Origin: CAWCHZ01 sp963795555
GTDB taxonomy: Bacteria; Actinomycetota; Thermoleophilia; Solirubrobacterales; Solirubrobacteraceae
NCBI GenBank assembly: GCA_963795555.1
Contig: CAWCHZ010000002.1
Coordinates: 496,001 to 560,000 of the forward strand
Reading direction: 5' to 3'
DNA: 64,000 bases
Made by a program: the position numbers and the translations under genes. Shown in pieces: positions 26,253-34,212 of the stretch. Under the pieces are notes generated by a model that was not told the origin of the DNA, made no database searches, and saw nothing but the letters and a program-made list of their open reading frames with translations. The stretch's first letter is position 1, and the number at the start of each line of letters is the position of its first letter.

Positions 26253-27604
26253 CGCGCGTGTCGGTGAGCTCGCGCGTCTGGCATGCCGCGACGCCGGCCG
26301 GCCCACACGGCTTCGCGCCGCTGGAGGTTGTGCGCGGCCAGGCCGAGTTCCTCTATGACGCCGCCGGCAACCAGTACATCAACGGCTTCTCGGGCCTGCT
26401 GCTGCCCTGCGGCCTCGCCCATCCCGAGATCAACGCCGCGATCGCCGAGCAGCTCGACCGGCTGGGCTTCTGCAGCCTGTTTCGGATGACCAACCCGTTG
26501 GCGCGCAGGCTCGCTCAGACGCTGGTGGAGATCGCGCCCGGCGCGATGAGCCGCGTGCTGTTCACCAACTCCGGCTCGGAGGCAGCGGAAGCCGCGATCA
26601 AGGTGGCGCGCCAGCACTTCAAGCTGCGCGGGCATCCGCACAAGACGGCGATCGTGGCGCTCGAGCGCTCCTACCACGGCCCCAGCCTCGGCGCCTTCTC
26701 GCTCAGCGGCATGTATCCGCCGGGCGTACGCGATCTCTACGGCCCGCTGCCTGCCGATCTCACGCTCGTCGAGGCCTTCTGCACCGACGGCTGCCCGGCC
26801 CCGGCGAGCACGGACGGCTGCCCGGCTCCGGCTGGGGACGGCATCTGTCGCGGGGCCTGCGCGACGCCGCTGGTCGAGCACTTCGAGCGGCTCGGACGCG
26901 AACGGGTGGCCGCCGTCATGATCGAGCCGGTGCAGGCCGCCGGCGGCGTGCGCCAGCCGGGGCGCGCCTTCCTCGAGCGCGTCTGCCAAGCCTGCCGCGA
27001 GCACGAGGTGCTGCTCGTCGTGGACGAGACGGCGACCGGATTCGGGCGGACGGGCCGGATGTTCGGCAGCGAGCTGGCCGATCTGCGGCCGGACATCGTG
27101 CTGATCGCCAAGGCACTGAGCGGCGGCTATCTGCCGCTCGGCGCGATGCTGGCGACGGAGTCGGTCTTCGCGCCGTTCGCCGGCGCCGAGCTGGGCTCCG
27201 TCGAGCACTGCTCGTCGCAGGCCGGCCATCCGGCCGCGTTGGCGGCGGCGCTCAAGACGATCGAGATCATCGAGCGCGACGAGCTGGTCGGGCGCGCCGC
27301 GGCGCTCGGCGCCCAGCTCAGCGCGCGCCTGCACGAGCTCTGCAGCCATCAGCTCGTGCGCGACGTCCGCTGCATTGGGCTGATGGCGGCGCTGGACCTT
27401 GCCGATCCGCACGATCCGACGCGCCCGAGCTCGGCGGCGAGCAGCCGGGCGATCAACGAGACGCTGCTCCGGCGCGGACTGATCACGCACGTGAAGGAGG
27501 ACAGGCTCGCGCTGTTCCTTCCGCTCACCACCCGGGCGGCGACCGTCGACCGAGTCGGGGAGATCCTGCAAACGACATTCGATGCCGTCGCGGCGGAGGA
27601 CTGA
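26228..27604 (+). CDS. Class III (omega-type) PLP aminotransferase
   Basis: This 458-residue fold-type I aminotransferase is expected to transfer an amino group between an amino acid or amine and a 2-oxo acid or aldehyde. Motifs: TNSGSEAAEAAIKVAR (cofactor phosphate), SYHGPSLGAFSLSG, VDETATGFGRTG with Asp266, and the Schiff-base lysine K295 in IAKALSGGYLPLGAM. An unusual insertion near residues 186-211 contains the repeat TDGCPAPAS/TDGCPAPAG from a 27-base duplication, plus three more cysteines. ATG 26228 lies in the second copy of the 41-base duplication. The next start follows one base after the stop. Confidence 0.88.
   Translation: MSTRTAQRPRVSVSSRVWHAATPAGPHGFAPLEVVRGQAEFLYDAAGNQYINGFSGLLLPCGLAHPEINAAIAEQLDRLGFCSLFRMTNPLARRLAQTLVEIAPGAMSRVLFTNSGSEAAEAAIKVARQHFKLRGHPHKTAIVALERSYHGPSLGAFSLSGMYPPGVRDLYGPLPADLTLVEAFCTDGCPAPASTDGCPAPAGDGICRGACATPLVEHFERLGRERVAAVMIEPVQAAGGVRQPGRAFLERVCQACREHEVLLVVDETATGFGRTGRMFGSELADLRPDIVLIAKALSGGYLPLGAMLATESVFAPFAGAELGSVEHCSSQAGHPAALAAALKTIEIIERDELVGRAAALGAQLSARLHELCSHQLVRDVRCIGLMAALDLADPHDPTRPSSAASSRAINETLLRRGLITHVKEDRLALFLPLTTRAATVDRVGEILQTTFDAVAAED
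26783..26836 (+). repeat. 27-base in-frame tandem duplication in the aminotransferase
   Basis: Units at 26783 and 26810 encode TDGCPAPAS and TDGCPAPAG. The copy falls in a surface-type insertion, so the enzyme core is not disturbed. Confidence 0.75.
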
Positions 27605-27605
27605 G

Positions 27606-28430
27606 ATGCCGATTACCGAGGGTGGAATCACCGACCATCAGCTGACCCGCGAGGAGTTCGCGCTGCTCGGCCTGATCGACAGCCGTCACTACCTGGGCTC
27701 GGCTGGCGAGCGCTTCACCGAGTGGGATCACTCATTCGCGACCGACCATCCTGACTGGCACCGGCGCGTCGAGGTTCAGGGCGCGCTTGCCCACCTCTTC
27801 GGCGAGGTGGTCTCGCAGCAGCCGCCGCCCCCGGCGGACCAGCGCTTCAAGCTGATCTTCCTCGGCGCATCGCTGGGGTCGATCGCGACCTACTTCCACC
27901 TCGCGGAGCTGGCCCGGCTGGGACGCCTCGAGGACTTCGAGCTGCACATCCTCGACTACCTCTGGGAGCCGCTGGTGCAAACCCAGCAGGGGAACTTCAA
28001 GGTCTCCAGCCAGGCTGAGGAGGACATGGGCGTCAAGGGCGTCATGAGCGCGGCGGAGTACAAGACGCGATTGGCCAAGAGCCAGATCCACCAGGGCAAC
28101 ATCGCCGAGATGCCGCTGGAAGGGGCGAGCTTCGACTTCGTGGTCGCCCCCTATGTGCAGCACCATCTCAACCTGCTCGACAAGACGCGGGCCTGCCTGG
28201 AGATGCTGCGGATCACTCGCCCCGGCGGTGTCTGTCTGTTGGGCGACCTGACCTTCGACTACGAACGCTTCTCCAGATGGCTGGCCGAGCACGAGTCCGA
28301 GCAGGTGCCCTATGCGCTCGAGTCCTTCGTGCCGATCGACCAGCACATCGCGCTGTTCGAGGGAACCGAGGAGATCGGGCGGCGGGAGGGGTCGTTCTAC
28401 TACGCGTTCGCGGCGCGCCGCGCGGCGTGA
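27606..28430 (+). CDS. SAM-dependent methyltransferase-like protein
   Basis: This 274-residue protein is a likely class I methyltransferase. Motif I is degenerate (LIFLGASLGSIATYF in place of D.G.G.G), motif II is LHILDYLWEPL and a later strand reads FDFVVAPYVQHHLNLLD with RPGGVCLLGDLTF. The first 80 residues (HYLGSAGERFTEWDHSFATDH) are outside the core and might bind substrate. ATG 27606 has GGAGG about eight bases upstream and follows the aminotransferase stop by one base. The methyl acceptor is unknown. It is the second methyltransferase in the operon. Confidence 0.7.
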   Translation: MPITEGGITDHQLTREEFALLGLIDSRHYLGSAGERFTEWDHSFATDHPDWHRRVEVQGALAHLFGEVVSQQPPPPADQRFKLIFLGASLGSIATYFHLAELARLGRLEDFELHILDYLWEPLVQTQQGNFKVSSQAEEDMGVKGVMSAAEYKTRLAKSQIHQGNIAEMPLEGASFDFVVAPYVQHHLNLLDKTRACLEMLRITRPGGVCLLGDLTFDYERFSRWLAEHESEQVPYALESFVPIDQHIALFEGTEEIGRREGSFYYAFAARRAA

Positions 28431-29572
28431 GCGAGGCCGCGGTGCACGACGAGCCAGTCGTCGATGGCCTGCTGACACCGGTCTACCGTCAGATCGCCGC
28501 ACGCTTCGCCACGATCGCCGAGGGCGCCGCCTCGGTGCGCAAGCGGGCGCGCTTCGGTGTCACCGACAGCGGTGCCTACTCGTATACGCGCTTCGGCAAC
28601 CCGACCGTGTCCGCGGTCGAGCGTCAGCTCGCCCGGCTCGTGGGGGCGTCGTGGACGCTGCTGACCTGCTCGGGCATGGCGGCGATCGACGCCGCGGCAT
28701 CCGTGCTCGAGCCGGAGCGACGGGGCGCGCCGTGGCTCGTGCTGGACAGCCTCTACGACGGCACGCGCGGCTACGTCGATCGCGTCCTGCGCGCGCTGCG
28801 TGGCGTGCCGGTGCGGTGGGTCGCGGTGGCCGAGGCCTGTGGGGATGGGCAGGCGCTGATCGAACGGCTCGAGCGCGAGCGCCCGGCGGTGCTGATGTTC
28901 GAGGCGCTCACGCAGCCGTTCATGTTCGAGCCCGCGCTGCCGGCGATCCTTGCCAAGACCAGCGAGCTCGGCGTGCGGACGATCGTCGACAACACGGCCG
29001 CCACCCACCTGCGGGTCCGCCCGCTCGAGCTCGGCGCCGACATCGTCGTGGAGAGCCTGAGCAAGTATCTCGGTGGGCACGGCGACCTGCTGGCGGGCGC
29101 GGTGAGCACGCGCGACGGCGAGCTTGCGGACCGCGTCTATGACTACCGCAAGTGCGCCGGCACGATCGCCAACCCAAGCGACGCCGCTCTGCTGGCCGGC
29201 TATCTCACGACATTCGAATTGCGCTACGCGCGCCAATCGGCCAGCGCCCGAGCGATCGTCGCAACGCTGCGCACCGATGCACGGGTCAGCCAGGTTTGGT
29301 ACCCGCGCGAGCCACCCAGCGGCGGGCTAATCACGTTCGCCCTCGCTGGAGCGACCGCCGAGGAGCGCCTGGCCGCTTGCGAGCGGTTCGTCGCCGCGGT
29401 CGCCGACACGATGATCTACGCCACGTCGTTTGGCGCGACGCACTCGAGCATATTTCACCTCAGCACGTTCACTGGGCGCGAGGGATTCGACGCGATGCTG
29501 CGGATCGCGGTCGGCGTCGAAGACGAGCAGCAGCTCGTGGCAGCGGTGCGTCGGGGGTTGGACGCGCTGTGA
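28427..29572 (+). CDS. Cys/Met-metabolism type PLP enzyme (gamma-synthase/lyase family)
   Basis: This 381-residue fold-type I PLP enzyme belongs to the cystathionine gamma-synthase/methionine gamma-lyase family. Those enzymes eliminate or replace a group at the gamma carbon. Motifs: YSYTRFGNPTVSAVERQLA (cofactor phosphate from the partner subunit), LLTCSGMAAIDAA, VDNTAATHL and the Schiff-base lysine K213 in VVESLSKYLGGHGD. GTG 28427 overlaps the previous stop. In this context it may install a sulfur or carbon nucleophile on an activated amino acid, or cleave an intermediate. The reaction is not determined by sequence. Confidence 0.85.
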   Translation: MSEAAVHDEPVVDGLLTPVYRQIAARFATIAEGAASVRKRARFGVTDSGAYSYTRFGNPTVSAVERQLARLVGASWTLLTCSGMAAIDAAASVLEPERRGAPWLVLDSLYDGTRGYVDRVLRALRGVPVRWVAVAEACGDGQALIERLERERPAVLMFEALTQPFMFEPALPAILAKTSELGVRTIVDNTAATHLRVRPLELGADIVVESLSKYLGGHGDLLAGAVSTRDGELADRVYDYRKCAGTIANPSDAALLAGYLTTFELRYARQSASARAIVATLRTDARVSQVWYPREPPSGGLITFALAGATAEERLAACERFVAAVADTMIYATSFGATHSSIFHLSTFTGREGFDAMLRIAVGVEDEQQLVAAVRRGLDAL

Positions 29573-30414
29573 AGCGGCTGCTCGTCATCTACGTGCTCGA
29601 TCATCCGCGCTTCTCGTTCATCGACGACTACTGCGATGTGTTGGAGCGCGTGCTGCCCGACGACGTCGACCTGGAGATCATCGATGCGATCGAGCACGAC
29701 GTGCTGGGCTCGCTGGACCCGGAGGACTACCTCGGCATCGTGGTCTCCGGATCGTTCACGAAGTATTCGACCGACGTCGGCTGGCTGCATGACCTGCGTG
29801 CGTTCATCGAGCGCGTCCGTGTGCACGGCACGGTGCCGCTGCTGGGCGTCTGCATGGCTCATGAGCTGATCGCCGACATGTACGGCGGCGAGGTGAAGCT
29901 CAACCCGCATGGCAGCGAGATCGGAACGGTCGAGCTCCGACTCACAAAGCAGGGACGGCGCTCACCGCTGTTTGCTGGCTTCACGCCCGCGTTTCATCTG
30001 CAGGCGGCCCATCGTCACGACGTGCTGCGCGCGCCGCCAGACGCCGAGGTCCTGGCCGCCAACGAGCGCAGCCCCTGCCAGGCGCTGCGCCTGGAGAACC
30101 TCTACGGTGTGCAGTCACACCTGGACATCAGTGCCGAGACGCTGCGTCGCTACCTGCGCACCGAGGGCGGCGCGCAGACGCTGACCGCGCTCGGGCGGAT
30201 CGCCACACCCGAGCAGCTCGAGGACTTCCTGGCCAGCGAGATCCGCGAGACCGACGACCGCGAGCGTTGCTTTGCGAACTTCGTCGCGATCTGCGTGGCG
30301 GCGCGCAAAGCTCGCGATCAGCAGGGCGGCGACGAGGGTGCCGTGCGTCCCGTCGGCGACGAGGGTGCCATGCGAGCCGCCGGCGCCGCTGCGCATGCCC
30401 CGGATCGAAGATGA
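29569..30414 (+). CDS. Class I glutamine amidotransferase-like protein
   Basis: This 281-residue protein has a GATase-1 fold resembling the amidotransferase part of GMP synthase. The nucleophile is Cys95 in LLGVCMAHELIADM. His184 appears in VQSHLDI, where the usual His-x-Glu is His-x-Asp (D186). A free-standing GATase of this type may release ammonia for a partner, or hydrolyse a gamma-glutamyl group. GTG 29569 overlaps the previous stop. The last 40 residues come partly from a 27-base duplication (GDEGAVRPVGDEGAMR) and are probably disordered. Last gene of the operon. Confidence 0.75.
   Translation: MKRLLVIYVLDHPRFSFIDDYCDVLERVLPDDVDLEIIDAIEHDVLGSLDPEDYLGIVVSGSFTKYSTDVGWLHDLRAFIERVRVHGTVPLLGVCMAHELIADMYGGEVKLNPHGSEIGTVELRLTKQGRRSPLFAGFTPAFHLQAAHRHDVLRAPPDAEVLAANERSPCQALRLENLYGVQSHLDISAETLRRYLRTEGGAQTLTALGRIATPEQLEDFLASEIRETDDRERCFANFVAICVAARKARDQQGGDEGAVRPVGDEGAMRAAGAAAHAPDRR
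30328..30381 (+). repeat. 27-base tandem duplication at the 3' end of the amidotransferase gene
   Basis: GGCGACGAGGGTGCC occurs at 30328 and again at 30355. It extends the C-terminus by nine residues beyond the conserved domain. Confidence 0.75.
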
Positions 30415-30455
30415 CCCGCTGCTGCGCGTGGGCGCCGGCGACTGCGCCTGGCCAA

Positions 30456-31172
30456 TCAGTTGCGCGCCGCCGCCCGCTCCTGGTGGGCGCCGCGCCTGGC
30501 GATGCAGAGGATCAGCACGTCGCGCAGGCTCCTGCCCGTCCCGGCCGGAGCAACCGGCGTGGTGTAGTGGAAGATCGTCGAGTCATCGAAGGTCAGCCAC
30601 TGGCCCTCCTCGAGGACCTGCGCGAAGAAGCGCTGCGACTCGTCACGAGCGCGATAGAGCCGCGTCTCGCCGCCGGTGACGTTCTCGCGCTGAACGACGA
30701 GGATGCTCGAGCGCACGAAGCCGTCGGAGTGGATTCCCTCCGGCGCCGGGTGGCCGGCGTGGCCCTCGACGCAGAGCGTGCGGATCGGGTGCACCCCGAC
30801 CTCGAGACCCTCAGGATCGAGGTTCCAGGCGCGGCAGAAGCGGAAGCTCAGATCGGTCAGGGTGTCGAGCGTTGTCGCCTCATCCTCCTTGCTGAGCTCG
30901 CCGAAGTTGCGCTCCAGGTCACCCCAGAGCCGATTGATCGACGCACTCTGGTAGAAGGGGTGAGAAGGCTGACGCACGAGCTTGTCGCCCTCGAAGAAGT
31001 ACAGCGTGTAACCCCGGAAGCGATAGCCACCCTCGCAGTAGGGGTCGGCTTCCAGGGAGTCGAAGATCGGTACCAGCTTCTTGAGCACCGACTCGTCAAC
31101 GGTCTCGAGCTGATACAGCCCACCATCGGTGCTGCGCTCGGCCGCCGCGGCCTGATCGGTCGCTTGCGACAT
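30456..31172 (-). CDS. 2-oxoglutarate/Fe(II) dioxygenase, amino-acid-hydroxylase type
   Basis: This 238-residue protein resembles the 2OG-Fe_Oxy_2 family (PF10014), which includes bacterial free L-isoleucine 4-hydroxylase. The iron triad is clear: His148 and Asp150 in PEGIHSDGF and His202 in STIFHYTTPV. R214/R217 in TGRSLRDVL could bind 2-oxoglutarate. Length matches isoleucine dioxygenase (about 240). ATG 31172 is chosen because GAGGAGG lies five bases upstream. It converges on the six-gene operon, and GGTCAACCA sits about 65 bases before its start. Hydroxylation of the pathway's amino acid is the likely role. Confidence 0.8.
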   Translation of the reverse strand: MSQATDQAAAAERSTDGGLYQLETVDESVLKKLVPIFDSLEADPYCEGGYRFRGYTLYFFEGDKLVRQPSHPFYQSASINRLWGDLERNFGELSKEDEATTLDTLTDLSFRFCRAWNLDPEGLEVGVHPIRTLCVEGHAGHPAPEGIHSDGFVRSSILVVQRENVTGGETRLYRARDESQRFFAQVLEEGQWLTFDDSTIFHYTTPVAPAGTGRSLRDVLILCIARRGAHQERAAARN

Positions 31173-31235
31173 TTGGATCCTCCTCATCGGGCCTGGCTGG
31201 TAGCCGTCGCGGCTCGCCGGTTGATCGCGCCTGCC

Positions 31236-31250
31236 ACGGTCAACCAAGTG
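31236..31250. promoter_or_regulatory. GGTCAACCA element upstream of the dioxygenase
   Basis: ACGGTCAACCAAGTG matches TATGGTCAACCACTTG upstream of the six-gene operon over the nine-base core at 31238-31246. Read on the minus strand it gives TGGTTGACC, so TTGACC may also be a -35 for the dioxygenase gene. Shared regulation of the two units is inferred. Confidence 0.45.
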
Positions 31251-31379
31251 CGACAGAAACCTCACCAATTTCGGCTAGGTTACCAGACCGTTAGAGAAGG
31301 TGTCCAGCAGTGCCTGCATGCGCGGCGGCTCCGCCGGGGACCACCGCGCCGGGTGCACTGGTGCGGGGGGTGAGCGGTT

Positions 31380-32060
31380 GTGGCAGGGATCGACATGGTG
31401 GCAGAGGTGACTGCTGGTGATGAGGCGGTCGTGGCTGGCGAGACCGCTGCGGATTCCCGAGCCACAGCGTGCGTCCTGCTCGGGCCGCCGGGTGGGGGCA
31501 AGGGCACGCTGATCGCCCGCATGCTGCGCGAGCTGCCCTGCCTGCATCGCGTCACCTGCGTGACGACGCGCGCGCGCCGCCCGGCCGAGCCGGTGGGGGG
31601 GCAGTTTCGCTTCGTCTCGCCCGAGGCCTTCGCCGACCTGGTCGACGCTGGCGAGCTGGTGGCCTGGAACGCGACCAATGGCGATGCGCTCTACGGCCTG
31701 GAGCGCGCCGCACTTGACTCGCGGCCCGGTGATCGCCTCGGCATCTTCGAGCTGGATGAGGTCTGCCTGGCCCAGCTGCAGCGCCACCGCCTGGTGCGCT
31801 CGATCCTCGTCGCGGGCCCGTCGATGGCCGAGGTGAGGGCACGGCTCGAGCGGCGTGGGGGACACGCGGCCGCGGAGATCGAGCGCCGGCTGGCGACGGG
31901 CCGCCGGATCATCGCTGCGCCCCTGGGCTACGACTACGTCCTGATCAACGACGAGCTGGATCGCGCCGCGGCCGAGCTGACCACGATCCTCGTGGCCGAG
32001 CATGCGCGGCTGACGGCGCCGCTGCGCCTGGCGGCTCTGCGTGCGGGGTCGCGGCCGTGA
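31380..32060 (+). CDS. Guanylate-kinase-like P-loop protein
   Basis: This protein of about 220 residues has a P-loop LLGPPGGGKGTL. A guanylate-kinase-like GMP-binding region follows: CVTTRARRPAEPVGGQFRFVSPEAFADLVDAGELVAW, then NGDALYGL. Housekeeping guanylate kinase is usually about 190-200 residues with SGAGKST at the P-loop. This one has the GGGKGT form and diverged helices, so it may phosphorylate a different small molecule (PhnN-like kinases share this fold). GTG 31380 and ATG 31395 are both possible starts. It lies between the dioxygenase and the regulator. Confidence 0.6.
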   Translation: MAGIDMVAEVTAGDEAVVAGETAADSRATACVLLGPPGGGKGTLIARMLRELPCLHRVTCVTTRARRPAEPVGGQFRFVSPEAFADLVDAGELVAWNATNGDALYGLERAALDSRPGDRLGIFELDEVCLAQLQRHRLVRSILVAGPSMAEVRARLERRGGHAAAEIERRLATGRRIIAAPLGYDYVLINDELDRAAAELTTILVAEHARLTAPLRLAALRAGSRP

Positions 32061-32064
32061 GCAT

Positions 32065-32078
32065 GTTTGCGCGCAAAC
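32065..32078. promoter_or_regulatory. Palindrome in the AT-rich leader of the FCD regulator
   Basis: The 210-base gap 32061-32273 is markedly AT-richer than its surroundings. It contains the perfect palindrome GTTTGCGCGCAAAC (32065-32078), the inverted repeat GTGAA-GTTA-TTCAC (32126-32139) and an A8 run at 32103. These are candidate promoter and operator elements for the regulator. No good -35/-10 pair could be fixed. Confidence 0.4.
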
Positions 32079-32273
32079 GCCTACTACGACATTCGTCCAC
32101 TACAAAAAAAACTTTGTGTATTGATGTGAAGTTATTCACTTAGCGATCACGTAAGTATCACACCCTTTTGATCGCATATTGCGCGATAACGAGCCACGCA
32201 CCGGATCATGCGGGGTGTACCTTTGTGCGGACCATGACATAGTCCATGAATGTAACACCGTGTGGTTGTGATT

Positions 32274-33131
32274 ATGGTCGAGTGTCGTTATCCTGACTGG
32301 GTCGTGTTGTTTACCCCGATTCGTACCCCCCGTGCATCCGAGGTCGCTGTCGAGCAGATCGTCCGCGCGATCAGCGAGGGTGACCTGCGCCCCGGCGACC
32401 GGCTGCCCTCCGAGCGCACGCTCGCCTGGCAGATGGAGGTCAGCCGCCCAACCCTGCGCGAAGGCATCAAGACGCTGTCCGAAGCGGGCGTCATCGAGGT
32501 GCGGCCAGGACCGGGCGGCGGCATGTTCGTGGCGACCGACGACATCCCCATGCAGCTGCGCCAGCCGCCCAACGAGCTGCGCATCAGCGAGGTCTTCGGG
32601 GTGCTCGAGGCGCGCCGGCTGCTCGAGCCGCGCATCGCGCAGGTCGCGGGCGTCTACGCGCGCGAGGACGACTTCGAGGCGATGCGGCGGACGATCGAGC
32701 AGACGCACGGGGTGGTGCACCAGCACGAGGCCTTCCACCAGCTGGATCAGCGCTTCCACCTCGAGATCGCCCGGGCGACGGGGAACCACACGATCATCGA
32801 CCTGATGCGCCTGCTCGTGCGTCAGCTCGCGCCCGTGCGCCAGATGGCGCTCGCCGGTCCGCATGATCCCGAGTGGGCGCTGATGATCCACGAGCGCACG
32901 CTCGAGGCGATCATGTCGCGCGATCCGGATCAGATCGAGGCGGTGATGGACGAGCACCTCGGCTACCTCGAGAACTTCTGGGAGGAGGAGAGCGGTCGCG
33001 CGCGACTGCGCCAGATTCCCGACTTCCTGCTCCCGCACCCCTCGCGCCAGGCCCGCCCGCCCGCGCGGTCGGTCACCAGCCTCAAGCCGGCGCGGGCCCG
33101 CCGCCGGGGCGAGGGCGCCGCGAGCGCCTAG
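32274..33131 (+). CDS. GntR-family transcription regulator, FadR/FCD type
   Basis: This roughly 285-residue regulator has an N-terminal winged helix-turn-helix (VEQIVRAISEGDLRPGDRLPSERTLAWQ, then SRPTLREGIKTLSEAGVIEVRPGPGGGMFV). An FCD ligand-binding domain follows, with RRLLEPRIAQVAGV, metal/ligand residues in DQRFHLEIARATGNH, and HERTLEAIMSRD. FCD proteins sense small organic acids. The N-terminus is uncertain (GTG 32262, ATG 32274, GTG 32301). It is the best candidate to control the neighbouring biosynthetic genes through TGGT/ACCA elements. Confidence 0.88.
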   Translation: MVECRYPDWVVLFTPIRTPRASEVAVEQIVRAISEGDLRPGDRLPSERTLAWQMEVSRPTLREGIKTLSEAGVIEVRPGPGGGMFVATDDIPMQLRQPPNELRISEVFGVLEARRLLEPRIAQVAGVYAREDDFEAMRRTIEQTHGVVHQHEAFHQLDQRFHLEIARATGNHTIIDLMRLLVRQLAPVRQMALAGPHDPEWALMIHERTLEAIMSRDPDQIEAVMDEHLGYLENFWEEESGRARLRQIPDFLLPHPSRQARPPARSVTSLKPARARRRGEGAASA

Positions 33132-33179
33132 CAGTCGGCGGAGCGCCCGCGGCCTCCCGGAGCACGCCGCCGGGGCCCT

Positions 33180-33995
33180 CTAGCCGGAGCCGGAGTGCAG
33201 CGCCGTCGCCAGGGAGGCGACGATCTCGCCGGTTGCCTGCACCGGGTCGGTCGACTCCTTGGCGGCGCGAACCAGGCGACTGGCGATGATGATCCCCTGC
33301 GCGCCGAGATCGGCGGCCTGCCGGGCCTGCTGGGCGCTGCTGATCCCAAAGCCCAACGCGATCGGGACCGACGTGCAGGCGCGGGCGCGAGCGAGCAGAT
33401 CGCCGATGTCCTGCGCCAGGCTGGCGCGCTCACCGGTCGTGCCGATCGTGGCGACCACGTAGAGGAAGCCGCGTGCGCGCGCTCCGATCCGCGCCATGCG
33501 GTCATTGGGCGTCGTCGGCGCGATCAGCGGCACCAGCGCCACGTCGGCCGCATCGAGCGCCTCGAGGTAGACATCGGCCTCCTCGAGCGGTAGATCGGGC
33601 ATGATCACCCCGCTGATGCCCGCCTCGCGCAGATCAGCTGCAAAGCGCTCCAGGCCGCGGCCGAGCACGATGTTCACGTAGGTCATCAGCACGACCGGCA
33701 CGAGCGGCGCCAGGTCGCGGCCCAGCTCGATGACCTCGTCGAGCGTGGTGCCCTGGCGCAGCGCGGTCGTGCCCGCCGCCTGGATCACCGGCCCATCGGC
33801 CAGGGGGTCGGAGTAGGGGACGCCGAGCTCGATCAGGTCCGCCCCCGCCTCGACGTAGGCGTGGGCGATCTCGCGCGACTTGGCGAGCGTGGGGAAGCCC
33901 CCCATCACGTAGGGCATCAGCGCGGCCACCTTGCCGTTCTTGCCGAATGCCGAGGCGATTCGCTCAGCGCCGCCGAGCGTCGAAGGGGCGCTCAT
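33180..33995 (-). CDS. trpA: Tryptophan synthase alpha chain
   Basis: This 271-residue (beta/alpha)8 enzyme cleaves indole-3-glycerol phosphate to indole and glyceraldehyde-3-phosphate. Both catalytic acids are visible: Glu in LIELGVPYSDPLADGP and Asp in IMPDLPLEEAD. The phosphate-binding GFGISSAQQ and FLYVVATIGTTG are also present. ATG 33995 gives family length; an upstream ATG at 34061 would add a basic leader. trpB is not adjacent. In most genomes the two are coupled, so this copy may serve another pathway or trpB may be elsewhere. Confidence 0.93.
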   Translation of the reverse strand: MSAPSTLGGAERIASAFGKNGKVAALMPYVMGGFPTLAKSREIAHAYVEAGADLIELGVPYSDPLADGPVIQAAGTTALRQGTTLDEVIELGRDLAPLVPVVLMTYVNIVLGRGLERFAADLREAGISGVIMPDLPLEEADVYLEALDAADVALVPLIAPTTPNDRMARIGARARGFLYVVATIGTTGERASLAQDIGDLLARARACTSVPIALGFGISSAQQARQAADLGAQGIIIASRLVRAAKESTDPVQATGEIVASLATALHSGSG

Positions 33996-34111
33996 CCTTG
34001 CGCTGGCGCGCTCGCGCTCGATCGCCGCTCGATCCCCACCATGGCGAGCGCAGCTTACCACTGCCAGGGGCCGCGGCCCGCGCCGTGACGCACTGCCCTC
34101 ATGGCGCCTGC

Positions 34112-34123
34112 ACCATAAATGGT
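34112..34123. promoter_or_regulatory. Palindrome ACCAT-AA-ATGGT between trpA and the DpgC-like gene
   Basis: The perfect inverted repeat ACCAT/ATGGT lies in the divergent gap (33996-34212). It resembles TACCA-AATA-TGGTA at 52811. It may be an operator or overlap a -10. A 22-23 base imperfect direct repeat (GCAAGGCGGGAGTCGTTCG-type, 34146-34189) follows it. Confidence 0.4.
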
Positions 34124-34212
34124 AAGGTGAGATTCATGCCGGAAGCACAAGGCGGGGGAGTCGTTCGGCAGCAAGGCGGGAGTCGTTCGAGATGATGGGT
34201 GGAGGCGCGGGG

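Noticed and set aside
31380..32060. Housekeeping guanylate kinase (gmk)
   Set aside because: Only moderate similarity, an altered P-loop and a cluster location; not named gmk.
32168..32190. Promoter TTGATC...GATAAC before the FCD regulator
   Set aside because: The spacer is only 11 bases, too short for a sigma70-type promoter.
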